34,387 nucleotides of DNA from an uncultured Ectothiorhodospiraceae bacterium (lineage in GTDB: Bacteria; Pseudomonadota; Gammaproteobacteria; UBA9214), in NCBI GenBank assembly GCA_947258615.1, contig CAMYIX010000078.1, positions 1-34,387 of the forward strand. Reading direction: 5' to 3'. The notes under the pieces were generated by a model. It was given only the letters and a program-made list of their open reading frames with translations, did no database searches and was not told where the DNA came from. A program made the position numbers and the translations under genes. This document shows, in pieces, positions 16,629 to 25,219 of the stretch; position 1 is the first letter of the stretch; every line of letters starts with the position of its first letter.

Positions 16629-16697
16629 CGTCATTCCGGCGCAAGCCGGAATCCAGTAACCAACTGATTAGCAACGACTGGATTCCGGGTCGCAGCC
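16629..16697. repeat. Inverted dispersed repeat (TTCCGG...CCGGAATCCAG family)
   Basis: GTCATTCCGGCGCAAGCCGG runs into AATCCAGT, and 19 bp later ACTGGATTCCGG returns in inverse orientation, so CCGGAATCCAGT forms a perfect 12-bp inverted pair. This matches a common intergenic repeat of proteobacteria and resembles a miniature mobile element, but carries no gene. Confidence 0.6.
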
Positions 16698-16727
16698 CAG
16701 CTCCACCCGCAAGGCGGGCCTGGTCAA

Positions 16728-17663
16728 CTACAGCATCTCCGAACCAAAGCTGTCGCGGTAGCGTAATCTGAACTCGTCCGCATCGAAGCTGTGATTCTGG
16801 GTGCCGTGATGCTCGATCTTGATCGCTCCCATGAGCGCCGCGACCCGGCCGGTGGTTTCCCAGCCGAGGTTGTTCAGCAGGCCATGCAGCAGGCCGCCAC
16901 GGTAGGCGTCGCCGCAGCCGGTCGGATCGATCAGCTCGCCTGCCCTGGCGGCCGGTATATCGATGCGCTCCTGTTCCGTGTAGATATGTGAACCCTTGCC
17001 ACCCCGGGTCACGATGAGGGCATCGACCTGCTCCGCGATTTCATGCGGTGACAGGCCGGTACGCTCCTGCAGCAGCTGCGACTCGTAGTCATTGACGCAC
17101 ACCCAGGTGGCCTTTTCGATAAAGCCCCTGAGTTCCTCCCCGCCGAACAGCGGCAGCCCCTGTCCCGGATCGAATACGAACGGGATGCCGGCCTCAACAA
17201 ACTGCTCCGCGTGGTCCAACATGCCCTGGCGGCCATCGGGCGACACCATGCCCAGGGTGATGCCATCGGCGTCGGCAACGCTGTTGAATTGCGAACCGTC
17301 CATGGCACCGGGGTGGAAGGCGGTGATCTGGTTGTCGTCCATGTCGGTGGTGATGAAGGCCTGGGCGGTAAAACTCTCACCCAGTTCGGTGACATGCCGG
17401 CGGTCGATGCCGTTGTAGTCCATCCACTCGGCGTAGGGACCGAAATCGGAACCGACCGTCCCCATCGGCAGGGGATCACCCCCGAGCAACTTGAGATTGT
17501 AGGCAATGTTACCGGCGCAGCCGCCGAACTCGCGGCGCATATCCGGGACATGAAAGGCCACGTTCAGTATATGCACCTGGTCGGGCAGGATATGGTTCTT
17601 GAACCTGTCCTTGAACAGCATAATGGTGTCATAGGCGAAGGAACCACAGATCAGTGCTGACAT
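16728..17663 (-). CDS. PfkB-family carbohydrate or adenosine kinase
   Basis: A ribokinase-family (PfkB) kinase of 311 residues that would phosphorylate a sugar or nucleoside with ATP. The two family signatures are visible: the N-terminal glycine-rich GGCAGNIAYNLKLLG at 47-61 and the C-terminal DPTGCGDAYRGG with catalytic Asp252 and its anion-hole glycines. The start ICGSFAYDTIM and the motif FVFDPGQGLP resemble adenosine-kinase-like members more than phosphofructokinases. The substrate cannot be told from sequence. It is a single gene on this strand, with dispersed repeats on both sides. Confidence 0.85.
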   Translation of the reverse strand: MSALICGSFAYDTIMLFKDRFKNHILPDQVHILNVAFHVPDMRREFGGCAGNIAYNLKLLGGDPLPMGTVGSDFGPYAEWMDYNGIDRRHVTELGESFTAQAFITTDMDDNQITAFHPGAMDGSQFNSVADADGITLGMVSPDGRQGMLDHAEQFVEAGIPFVFDPGQGLPLFGGEELRGFIEKATWVCVNDYESQLLQERTGLSPHEIAEQVDALIVTRGGKGSHIYTEQERIDIPAARAGELIDPTGCGDAYRGGLLHGLLNNLGWETTGRVAALMGAIKIEHHGTQNHSFDADEFRLRYRDSFGSEML

Positions 17664-17882
17664 TTCAAGTACCCCTTGACTTCTTTATCCAGGAATCTCC
17701 GGTTAAACGATGTGTCACGTCATGGTGATGTGATCAATTATTCACAGATTGCTTCGTCACTACGCTCCTCACAATGACGAATCCATCAGCCCTTTCTTGT
17801 ATCTCACTCACAGCAGCGATGCCGGGATCGCATAGAAATCATTCAGTCTTTGCGTGCCTTGCACACATTGCGTCTTTACGCT
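17664..17882. repeat. Repeat-filled spacer between the PfkB kinase and dgkA
   Basis: 17692-17722 repeats the GGAATCTCCGGTT...TCACGTCAT unit seen at 12986. 17750-17786 holds a degenerate, opposite-facing relative of the GAGCGCAGCGAAGCAATCTC repeat. 17847-17880 (CTTTGCGTGCCTTGC...TTGCGTCTTTACG) resembles the CTTTGCGCCCTTTGCGTCTTTGCGG unit near 25158. No gene. Confidence 0.5.
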
Positions 17883-18248
17883 TCAGTCGCTCAGCACCAG
17901 CAGCCAGACCAGGCCGGCATTGACCAGAGCGACCAGTACCGCCGCCGAAGCGATATCCTTGGCACGCCCCGCCAGTTCGTGATGCCCGGCACCGATGCGG
18001 TCGACCACCGCCTCGATCGCCGAGTTGAGCAGTTCGACTACCAGCACCAGCAACCAGGCCATGATCATCAGTGCACGCTCGCTGCCGCTCTGGCCCAGCC
18101 ACAGGGCCAGCGGTATCAGCACAAGACCGAGTGCGACCTCCTGGCGAAATGCCGCCTCGTTGCGGAAGGCGGCGACCAGGCCCTGCCAGGAATAGACGGC
18201 CGCCCTGAACAGGCGCACCAGACCGCCACTGTCAGGCTTGCCGGCCAT
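17883..18248 (-). CDS. dgkA: Diacylglycerol kinase (DgkA)
   Basis: A small integral-membrane kinase that phosphorylates diacylglycerol to phosphatidic acid, recycling lipid released during envelope glycan synthesis. The 121 residues match the family length and show its core: RNEAAFRQEVALG, then ELLNSAIEAVVDR and HELAGRAKDIASAAV, which carry the conserved Glu, Asn and Asp residues of the active site. Three hydrophobic helices follow the expected order. ATG 18248 has AGG 8 nt upstream; a GTG at 18257 is possible. It lies 62 bp after gcvPB on the same strand and may be read through from the glycine cleavage operon. Confidence 0.9.
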   Translation of the reverse strand: MAGKPDSGGLVRLFRAAVYSWQGLVAAFRNEAAFRQEVALGLVLIPLALWLGQSGSERALMIMAWLLVLVVELLNSAIEAVVDRIGAGHHELAGRAKDIASAAVLVALVNAGLVWLLVLSD

Positions 18249-18310
18249 CAGGCACACCTGTCACGAGGTCTGTCAAATGCGGCGTTGTGGATGTCCCTGG
18301 CACCCTGGTT

Positions 18311-19771
18311 CTAGGTGACCGTACCCGTCCAGGCCAGGTCCAGCTGTTTCGCGGCGCGCACCTCGTCCAGCCGGCGCACCGGCTGGGTATGCGGGGCCTC
18401 CCTGAGCAGCTCGGGGCTGGTCTCCGCCTCCTTCTGGATTTGCACCATGGCCTCCACGAAGGCGTCCAGGTCCTCCTTGCCCTCGGTCTCGGTCGGCTCG
18501 ATCAGCAGGCACTCGGGCACCAGCAGGGGAAAGTAGGTCGTCGGCGCATGCATGTTGTAGTCCAGCAGGCGCTTGGCGAAGTCCATGGCCGTGATACCCA
18601 GCTCCTTCTGCTGGCGCTTCAGGGTCACGATGAATTCATGGGTGGCGCGTCGCTCGGGGAACGCCAGGTCGAAGCCCGCCTGCGCCAGCCTGACCATCAG
18701 GTAGTTGGCATTCAGGGTGGCGAAGTCCGCCACGCGGTGCATGCCCTCACTCCCAAGCATGCGTGCATAGATGTAGGCGCGCATCAGCACGCCGGCATTT
18801 CCCATGAAGGCCGACAGGCGACCGATGCTCTGCGGGCGTACGTCCTCGGTGATCCAGTAATACTCGTCACCGTCAAAACCGACGATCGGCACGGGCAGGA
18901 ACGGCTCCAGGCGTTTGCTGACACCGACGGGTCCGGCCCCCGGACCACCGCCGCCATGCGGCGTGGAGAAGGTCTTGTGCAGGTTCATGTGAATCACGTC
19001 GAAACCCATGTCGCCCGGACGCACCTTGCCGAGGATGGCATTGAGGTTGGCACCGTCGTAATAGAGCAGGCCACCCGCATCGTGGATGACGGCGGCGATC
19101 TCCTCAATGCGGCGCTCGAACACACCCAGGGTGGACGGGTTGGTCAGCATAATGCCGGCCGTTTTGGGCCCGACTGCCTCTCTGAGTGCGGCCAGGTCGA
19201 CATCGCCCTGCCTGTCGGTGGGGATCTCGCGAACCTTGTAACCACACATGGTGGCCGTTGCCGGGTTGGTCCCGTGCGCTGCATCCGGCACCAGGATCTC
19301 GATACGCTCGCTGTCACCGCGTGCATCATGGTAGGCACGGATCATCGCCACCCCGGTAAACTCACCCTGGGCACCGGCCGCCGGTGTCAGCGAGACCGCG
19401 GGCATGCCCGTCACGTCCTTGAGCATCTCCTGCAGTTCAAACATGCAGGCGAGAAAACCCTGACCCATTGCCGCGGGTGCATAGGGGTGACGCGCCAGGA
19501 AGCCCGGCAACATCGCCAGGGAATTACAGGCACGCGGGTTGTACTTCATGGTGCAGGAACCCAGCGGGTAGAACTGGGTATCGATGGAGAAGTTCTTCTG
19601 CGACAGCCGGGTGTAGTGGCGCACCGCCTGCATCTCGGACACCTCAGGCATCAGTGGCGGTTCTTCACGTAACAGGTCTCCCGGGATGTCGCCTGACTCA
19701 TCGACGTTTTCCGGGGCCTGGGCCTGGGCGCGCCGGCCCTGGCGGGATTGTTCAAATATCAGCATTGCCAT
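18311..19771 (-). CDS. gcvPB: Glycine dehydrogenase (decarboxylating) subunit 2
   Basis: The PLP-binding subunit of the two-part P-protein, which decarboxylates glycine and loads its aminomethyl group on the lipoyl arm of GcvH. The 486 residues contain [20 protein letters not shown] near the start and the PLP-lysine motif [16 protein letters not shown] with Lys266. The GGGGPG loop that follows is typical. Length fits the bacterial split form (about 480). It is separated from its partner gcvPA by the thiol peroxidase gene, and begins 62 bp after that gene. The ATG at 19765 could also serve as start. Confidence 0.95.
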   Translation of the reverse strand: MAMLIFEQSRQGRRAQAQAPENVDESGDIPGDLLREEPPLMPEVSEMQAVRHYTRLSQKNFSIDTQFYPLGSCTMKYNPRACNSLAMLPGFLARHPYAPAAMGQGFLACMFELQEMLKDVTGMPAVSLTPAAGAQGEFTGVAMIRAYHDARGDSERIEILVPDAAHGTNPATATMCGYKVREIPTDRQGDVDLAALREAVGPKTAGIMLTNPSTLGVFERRIEEIAAVIHDAGGLLYYDGANLNAILGKVRPGDMGFDVIHMNLHKTFSTPHGGGGPGAGPVGVSKRLEPFLPVPIVGFDGDEYYWITEDVRPQSIGRLSAFMGNAGVLMRAYIYARMLGSEGMHRVADFATLNANYLMVRLAQAGFDLAFPERRATHEFIVTLKRQQKELGITAMDFAKRLLDYNMHAPTTYFPLLVPECLLIEPTETEGKEDLDAFVEAMVQIQKEAETSPELLREAPHTQPVRRLDEVRAAKQLDLAWTGTVT

Positions 19772-19833
19772 GTCTTCATAGTGGTTGTGAAACCGGGGTA
19801 CGGATGCCTCCCTGCATCCATTCTGCGTCCTGT

Positions 19834-20331
19834 TTAGAGTGCCGCAAGCGCCGCCTCGTAGTCCGGCTCGTCGGCGATCTCCGGCACCAGCTGGCTATAA
19901 GTGACCTGGTTATCTTCATCGAGCACCATGACTGCGCGCGCGGTGAGCCCTGCCAGCGGCCCATCCGTGATCAGCACGCCATAGTCCTTGGCAAAATGAC
20001 GGCTGCGCATCATGGAAAGCGGCACCACGTTATCGATGCCTTCCGCGCTACAGAAACGTCCCTGGGCGAAGGGCAGGTCCGCGGAGACTACCAGTATCAC
20101 CACGTCATCGCGGCCCTTCGCATGGTCATTGAATTTCTTCGTTGAAGTGGCGCAGGTCGGGGTGTCCAGGCTGGGCACGATGTTCAGCAGTTTCTTCTTG
20201 CCGCCGTAGTTGGCCAGGCTGACGTTGTTCAGTTCGCCATCCACCAGCTGGAAGTCCGGTGCCGCACTGCCAACCGCTGGCAGATCTCCATTGGTATGTG
20301 CTTGCTTGCCCTGCAGGGTTACTGTTGCCAT
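19834..20331 (-). CDS. tpx: Thiol peroxidase, atypical 2-Cys peroxiredoxin
   Basis: A 165-residue periplasmic or cytosolic peroxidase of the Tpx family that reduces hydroperoxides with electrons from thioredoxin. The peroxidatic Cys60 is in [15 protein letters not shown] and the resolving Cys94 in [12 protein letters not shown], exactly the Tpx arrangement. No signal peptide is visible, so it should be cytosolic. It sits inside the glycine cleavage operon, 43 bp after gcvPA and 62 bp before gcvPB, all on one strand, so its expression probably follows glycine through the upstream riboswitch unless it has its own promoter. Confidence 0.95.
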   Translation of the reverse strand: MATVTLQGKQAHTNGDLPAVGSAAPDFQLVDGELNNVSLANYGGKKKLLNIVPSLDTPTCATSTKKFNDHAKGRDDVVILVVSADLPFAQGRFCSAEGIDNVVPLSMMRSRHFAKDYGVLITDGPLAGLTARAVMVLDEDNQVTYSQLVPEIADEPDYEAALAAL

Positions 20332-20374
20332 GGTTTAACTCCCCTCGTCTGGTTGTACATCAGTATCGTGGTGC

Positions 20375-21775
20375 CTAGGCCATCTTCGGCTTGACCGGGC
20401 AGCCGGCCACGGTCTGGGCGCTGATCACCCGGTTCAGGTGGTCTGCATACAGCTCGATGTCGGCTGCGGTGCGGGTCTCGGTGGCGCAGACCAGCAGGGC
20501 ATTGCCGAGTTCCGGGTAATCCGCCGACAGGTCGTATCCCGGCAGCAGGTTATGTGCATACAGGGGCCGCATCACGTCGGCCAGCGGCAGCGAGAAACGC
20601 AGTGCCGTTTCGTGGAAACAGGGCCGCTTGAACAGCGGTTCGATGTATTCATTCTCTGTCAGTTTCGCCACCAGCGCCCGGGTATTGGCATGACAGGCGC
20701 GCGCAACCCGGGCCAGGCCCTCGGCGCCGAGTAATGACATGTAGATGGTTGCCGCCGTTACCAGCAGGCCCTGGTTGGTGCAGATATTGGAGGTCGCCTT
20801 GGAACGGCGGATATGCTGCTCGCGTGCCTGCAGGGTCAGGGTAAAGCCGTCACGGCCGTCGCGGTCGATGGTGCGACCGACGATACGCCCCGGCATCTGC
20901 CGGACCAGTGCCTGCTTGCAGCACATGAAACCGAAATAGGGTCCGCCCGCGGCCAGTGGCACACCCAGCGGCTGGCCTTCTCCACAGGCTATGTCGGCAC
21001 CGTTCTCACCCCACTTGCCCGGCGGCTTCAGCAGTGCCAGCGAAGTCGGGTTGACGATGGCAATGACCAGTGCGCCCTGGCGATGCGCCCAGTCGGTGAG
21101 TGCGTCGACCTCTTCGAGGATACCGAAGAAGTTGGGATGCTGGACCACAACCGCAGTGATGTCCTCGCCCTCGAAATGTGTAAGCGAGTCCGGGACGGTG
21201 TTGCCGCCGTCGCTGCAGTACGGTACCTCCACCAGTTCGATACCCTGGTTGTCGACGATGGTGCGCGTGGTCTTGCGGTAGACCGGATGGACCGTGGTCG
21301 GCACCAGGATACGGCGCGACTTGGACTTGCGATTGCCGCGCACCGCCATCAGCGCGGCCTCGGCCAGGGCCGATGCACCGTCGTAGAGGGAGGCGTTGGA
21401 GACATCCAGGCCGGTCAGGCCGGCCATCATGGTCTGGTATTCGTAGATCAGCTGCAGCGTGCCCTGGCTGGCCTCCGCCTGGTAGGGGGTGTAGGCACTG
21501 TAGAACTCGCCACGCGTGGTGATCTGCCATACCGCCGCCGGAATATGGTGGTCATAGGCCCCGGCACCCATGAAACACAGGGGGCGCCCGTCGGCCTCGG
21601 CGCGCTCCATCATCAGGCGGCTGATTTCCTGTTCCGTCATCCCCTCCGGGACTGCGGATAATCCGCCGACACGCAGGCTCTTCGGGATTTCATCAAACAG
21701 GTCTTCTATATCACCTGCGCCGATGGTCGCGAGCATCTCGCTTATATCAGTATCCGTATGGGGTATAAATGGCAT
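20375..21775 (-). CDS. gcvPA: Glycine dehydrogenase (decarboxylating) subunit 1
   Basis: The first subunit of the split P-protein; with GcvPB it forms the glycine decarboxylase. At 466 residues it fits the family (about 450) and begins with the typical [19 protein letters not shown]. Recognised stretches include [40 protein letters not shown] and [14 protein letters not shown]. It starts 32 bp after gcvH and is followed by tpx, not directly by gcvPB. Confidence 0.95.
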   Translation of the reverse strand: MPFIPHTDTDISEMLATIGAGDIEDLFDEIPKSLRVGGLSAVPEGMTEQEISRLMMERAEADGRPLCFMGAGAYDHHIPAAVWQITTRGEFYSAYTPYQAEASQGTLQLIYEYQTMMAGLTGLDVSNASLYDGASALAEAALMAVRGNRKSKSRRILVPTTVHPVYRKTTRTIVDNQGIELVEVPYCSDGGNTVPDSLTHFEGEDITAVVVQHPNFFGILEEVDALTDWAHRQGALVIAIVNPTSLALLKPPGKWGENGADIACGEGQPLGVPLAAGGPYFGFMCCKQALVRQMPGRIVGRTIDRDGRDGFTLTLQAREQHIRRSKATSNICTNQGLLVTAATIYMSLLGAEGLARVARACHANTRALVAKLTENEYIEPLFKRPCFHETALRFSLPLADVMRPLYAHNLLPGYDLSADYPELGNALLVCATETRTAADIELYADHLNRVISAQTVAGCPVKPKMA

Positions 21776-21807
21776 CGTTCTGTCTTCTTCAGGTCGGGCG
21801 CGGGGCC

Positions 21808-22203
21808 TCAGTGGGTATCGGAGGCCAGGAACACCTCGTAGGCCTCGGCGTCCATCAGTTCTTCGAGTTCCGCGGCAGCGGATGGCTGCAAACGAAAGAT
21901 CCAGCCGGCGCCGTAGGCATCCTGGTTCACGGTCTCGGGACTGTCGGTCAGCCCCTCGTTCACCTCGACCACCTCGCCCGAAATCGGTGCATAGACATCG
22001 GAGGCCGCCTTCACCGATTCCACCACGGCACAGGCCTCGGCGGCGGCCACTTCCTGCCCGGGTTCCGGCAGTTCGACGAAGACCATGTCACCGAGTTGCT
22101 CCTGGGCATTATCGGAAATGCCCACGGTAACGGAACCGTCGTCGTTCAGCCGGGTCCACTCGTGGGTTTTTGCGTACTTGAGGTCAACAGGGATGTTACT
22201 CAT
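21808..22203 (-). CDS. gcvH: Glycine cleavage system H protein
   Basis: The lipoyl carrier of the glycine cleavage system, shuttling the aminomethyl group between the P, T and L proteins. It has 131 residues, the standard length. The lipoylation site is Lys65 in [20 protein letters not shown], and the N-terminal [11 protein letters not shown] is characteristic. It lies 47 bp after gcvT and 32 bp before gcvPA. The L-protein (dihydrolipoamide dehydrogenase) is not in the window and is probably shared with other complexes. Confidence 0.96.
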   Translation of the reverse strand: MSNIPVDLKYAKTHEWTRLNDDGSVTVGISDNAQEQLGDMVFVELPEPGQEVAAAEACAVVESVKAASDVYAPISGEVVEVNEGLTDSPETVNQDAYGAGWIFRLQPSAAAELEELMDAEAYEVFLASDTH

Positions 22204-22250
22204 GACTTCCTCGCTTATGGATTTGCTTGTTCGATTAACTGGAATGCATT

Positions 22251-23345
22251 CTAGAGTTCGATCTGGGCCTTGCCGTTGCGCACGAAGGGTGGCTTGACCA
22301 CCCGTGCCGACAGCAGCTTGCCACGGATCTCCACCTTGCAGGTCTCACCGGTCCCGGCGGGGACCCGGGCAAAGGCTATCGCGCGTTGCAGCGTGGGCGA
22401 AAAACTGCCGCTGGTGATCTCACCTTCACCGCCATTCTCGACGACCACCTTCTGGTGGTTGCGCAGCACACCCTTGTCCACCAGCAGCAGGCCGACCAGC
22501 TTCCGGGATAAGCCCTGTTCACGCTGCCTTTCCAGCGCCTGGCGCCCGATGAAATCGCGCTCCTGCGGATCCCAGGCCACGGTCCATGACAGGGCGGACT
22601 CAAGTGGACTGGTCGTTTCGTCCATATCCGAACCGTACAGGTTCATGCCGGCCTCGAGACGCAGGGTGTCGCGCGCCCCCAGTCCCGTCGGCCGGACACC
22701 AGCGGCGTGCAGTTGCTGCCAGAAGCGGACAGCATCTGTAGCAGGCAGGATGATCTCGAAACCGTCCTCCCCGGTGTAGCCGGTGCGGGCGATGAACCAG
22801 TCGCCGCCGGCAAAGGCGCCGAAGAAGGGCTTCAGCGGTTCCGCCACGGCACGGACATCTTCAGACAGCAACGCAAGCACCCTGGCACGGGCCTCGGGTC
22901 CCTGGATGGCGATCATCGCCAGTTCGGGGCGTTCCTGCACCTTGACGGAAAATGCAGCCGCCTGCTGCTCCAGCCAGGCCATATCCTTGTCGTGTGTTCC
23001 CGCATTCACCACCATGCGGTAGAAATCATCCCGCAGGTAGTAGACGATCAGGTCATCGATGACCCCGCCGGATTCGTTCAGCATGCAGCTGTAGAGCGCC
23101 TTGCCGCTGTCCTTCAGGCGGTCCACGTTGTTTGCCAGCAGATGACGCAGGTAATCACCCACCCGCTCGCCGGTCAGGTCTACCACCGTCATGTGCGATA
23201 CATCGAACATGCCAGCGGCATTGCGCACGTTGTGATGCTCCTCGATCTGGGAACCGTAGTTGATCGGCATGTCCCAGCCAGCGAAGTCGACCAGCTTGCC
23301 GCCCGCGGCAACATGCTCATCATAGAGTGGTGTCTTGTTTCCCAT
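22251..23345 (-). CDS. gcvT: Aminomethyltransferase (glycine cleavage T protein)
   Basis: The tetrahydrofolate-dependent T protein releases ammonia from the H-protein-bound intermediate and forms 5,10-methylene-THF. The 364 residues open with [20 protein letters not shown] and contain [14 protein letters not shown] and [11 protein letters not shown], all diagnostic. It is the first gene of the operon and is preceded by a terminator and glycine riboswitch, which explains how glycine would switch the operon on. Confidence 0.95.
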   Translation of the reverse strand: MGNKTPLYDEHVAAGGKLVDFAGWDMPINYGSQIEEHHNVRNAAGMFDVSHMTVVDLTGERVGDYLRHLLANNVDRLKDSGKALYSCMLNESGGVIDDLIVYYLRDDFYRMVVNAGTHDKDMAWLEQQAAAFSVKVQERPELAMIAIQGPEARARVLALLSEDVRAVAEPLKPFFGAFAGGDWFIARTGYTGEDGFEIILPATDAVRFWQQLHAAGVRPTGLGARDTLRLEAGMNLYGSDMDETTSPLESALSWTVAWDPQERDFIGRQALERQREQGLSRKLVGLLLVDKGVLRNHQKVVVENGGEGEITSGSFSPTLQRAIAFARVPAGTGETCKVEIRGKLLSARVVKPPFVRNGKAQIEL

Positions 23346-23379
23346 TCAGCCGTTCACTTTGTCTGTTGTCATTCGATGT

Positions 23380-23424
23380 CAAAAATAAAAAAGGGCGACG
23401 GCCGATTCGCATCAACCGTCGCCC
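23380..23424 (-). terminator. Intrinsic terminator of the glycine riboswitch expression platform
   Basis: On the minus strand GGGCGACGG (23424-23416) and CCGTCGCCC (23401-23393) form a perfect 9-bp stem, followed at once by TTTTTTATTTTTG. It begins directly at the 3' edge of the second aptamer and ends about 35 bp before gcvT, so it is placed to end transcription when glycine is low. Confidence 0.8.
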
Positions 23425-23612
23425 CTCTGTCCGGTAACCTGAGAGAGTCGACCCGCTGCCGATAGCCTGCGCGCCGTGTCCCCTTCGGTGGGTCGTCCTG
23501 CGACCGCTCTCCAGAGTCAACTGCCTGCTACGGTCCTTTTGCCTGAGCGTTTCCGAGCGTGTTGCGCCTTCGGCGTCAGTACCAGATTGACGGGCGTCAG
23601 GCCAGGCCCGCA
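23425..23612 (-). promoter_or_regulatory. Tandem glycine riboswitch (gcvT motif)
   Basis: The leader of the gcv operon contains two glycine-aptamer cores. The first shows GCCGAAGGCGCAAC and CGGAAACGCTCAGGCAAAAG followed by GGACCG. The second shows CTCTGGAGAGCGG, CCACCGAAGGGG and CTCTCTCAGGTTACCGGACA. These are the conserved elements of the gcvT riboswitch class. A terminator follows directly. Glycine riboswitches before gcvT normally turn expression on when glycine binds. The 5' limit is approximate; the P1 of the first aptamer could reach about 23640. Confidence 0.88.
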
Positions 23613-23711
23613 CGCCGCCGCGCTGCCACCTCAGGATCCGGCCCGTTTTACATTAATTACAGCAAGTTAACATTCACCCCACGGCTTGTGGCTGCATCCT
23701 GCCAGCAACGT

Positions 23712-24935
23712 TCAGGCCGTCCGGGATCCCTCTTCCGACCCCCTTGCCAGCGCCGGCAGATCTCCCACCAGCCCCATGGCATGGCGCATCAGGACATCCT
23801 TGGCGGGGCCGGCCGCGTCCACCAGGGTCAGGCCCAGATTGCGCACCCAGCGCAGCGGCGTCCGGGTGTTGCTGAACAACAGGTTGAATCCATCCATGGC
23901 CGACATCATTAGCTGGTTCTCGCCGCGGCGCCAACGCTCGTAGCGACGCAGCACCGGCACACTGCCCACCTCCCTGCCGCGCGCCTGCGCGTCAGCAAGC
24001 ACCTCGGCCAGGGCAGCGGCATCCAGCAGGCCCAGGTTGACGCCCTGCCCCGCCAGCGGATGAATGGTATGCGCTGCATCGCCGATCAGCGCCGCCCGCA
24101 TACTTATATAGTGGTTCGCATGCAGCCTCCGCAGCGGGAAGGCCTTGCGCTGCTCCGAGTCGGTGATCCTGCCCAGGTGAAAATCAAACGCCTCGCCCAG
24201 CTCGGTATGAAAGGCCTCCTTGTCCAGGGCCAGCAGCCGCTCCACCTCCACCGAGGGCAGGGTCCAGACGATGGAACTCCAGCCACCACCCCTGGGCAGG
24301 AACGCCAGCGGCCCCCCCCGCAGAAACCGCTGCGAGGCCGTTTCCCGGTGGCCGTGCTCGGTCTTTACCAGCGCGACCAGCCCGCTCTGCCCGTAGTCAT
24401 GTTCCCGCACCTGGATGCCGAGGCGTTCACGCAGCGGGGAACGCGCACCGTCAGCGGCCACGACCAGTTTGGCCACCAGCGTGCTGGCGTCATCCAGTAC
24501 GACCGTGACCTGGTCCTCGCCGACATCGATGTCACGGAACTGTGCGGGGCACAACAGTTGCACCCCGTCCAGCGTCTGCAGCCGCTCCAGCAGCGCGGCC
24601 TGGATAAAACGCGGCTCGATGATGTGCCCCAGGTAGGGTTCGCCGATATCGGCACAGTCAAAATGAATCGCCCCGGAACCGCCGGCGTCCCACACCCGCA
24701 TTTCGCGAAACGCACAGATATCCCGCGCGCTGATTGCGTCCCACACCCCCAGCGCACTGAAGATGCGTTCCGATGCGCGGGTAATGGCGAACACGCGCGC
24801 ATCGCGAACCCCGCTGTCGACAACCGGCGCGCGCGCCTCGACCACGGCAACCGTCATCCCCGCTGCACCCAGGGCGCAGGCCGTTGTGAGACCGACAATG
24901 CCGCCACCGATTATGATCACGTCAAACTGGTTCAT
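23712..24935 (-). CDS. ubiI: FAD-dependent ubiquinone biosynthesis hydroxylase, UbiI-like
   Basis: A flavin monooxygenase of the UbiH/UbiF/UbiI family, which hydroxylates the aromatic ring of ubiquinone precursors. From ATG 24935 it has 407 residues: the N-terminal FAD motif IIIGGGIVGLTTACALG, the middle VVAADGARSPLRERLG, and the C-terminal GDAAHTIHPLAGQGVNLG. Similarity to UbiI shows in ALGVWDAI, MRVWDAGGSG and LGHIIEP, and the gene order ubiH-ubiI before gcvT is the same as in E. coli. The upstream ATG at 24962 is possible but less typical. UbiF or a broad-range paralogue cannot be excluded. Confidence 0.82.
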   Translation of the reverse strand: MNQFDVIIIGGGIVGLTTACALGAAGMTVAVVEARAPVVDSGVRDARVFAITRASERIFSALGVWDAISARDICAFREMRVWDAGGSGAIHFDCADIGEPYLGHIIEPRFIQAALLERLQTLDGVQLLCPAQFRDIDVGEDQVTVVLDDASTLVAKLVVAADGARSPLRERLGIQVREHDYGQSGLVALVKTEHGHRETASQRFLRGGPLAFLPRGGGWSSIVWTLPSVEVERLLALDKEAFHTELGEAFDFHLGRITDSEQRKAFPLRRLHANHYISMRAALIGDAAHTIHPLAGQGVNLGLLDAAALAEVLADAQARGREVGSVPVLRRYERWRRGENQLMMSAMDGFNLLFSNTRTPLRWVRNLGLTLVDAAGPAKDVLMRHAMGLVGDLPALARGSEEGSRTA

Positions 24936-24954
24936 GGTTCTTTCATTAAAACAG

Positions 24955-25190
24955 CTTTTCACCGCAAAGGCGCAAAGGGCGCAAAGAAAACACGCTATTC
25001 ACCGCGGAGACGCCGAGGGCGCAGAGAAAACAACAATGAATGATTGAAAATACAAATCATCATATTCTATGAGCAGCAATAGATTATTCTAAATTTCACT
25101 ATTGAATTCTTACTCTGCGTCCTCAGCGTCTCGGCGGTAAAAGATTTTTTTGGATTTCTTTGCGCCCTTTGCGTCTTTGCGGTGAGTTCT
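24955..25190. repeat. Nested inverted repeats between ubiH and ubiI
   Basis: Two related units face their inverse copies. Unit A (ACCGCAAAGGCGCAAAGGGC, 24961-24990) pairs with CTTTGCGTCTTTGCGGTGA ending near 25187. Unit B (ACCGCGGAGACGCCGAGGGC, 25001-25030) pairs with the segment near 25113-25141 (CTCAGCGTCTCGGCGG). The order is A-B-B'-A', so the transcript could fold into a long hairpin around an AT-rich centre. No gene is encoded. Related units occur near 17847 and 33976. Confidence 0.75.
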
Positions 25191-25219
25191 CCCATTAAGA
25201 AATGCGGTGAATAACCCCG

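Noticed and set aside
18287..19672. 461-codon plus-strand open frame opposite gcvPB
   Set aside because: It is a mirror of the gcvPB codons, with composition typical of antisense frames and no recognisable domain.
24955..25190. Nested inverted repeats considered as a CRISPR array or an insertion sequence
   Set aside because: The units are inverted rather than direct, there are no spacers of constant length, and no transposase or cas gene is present.
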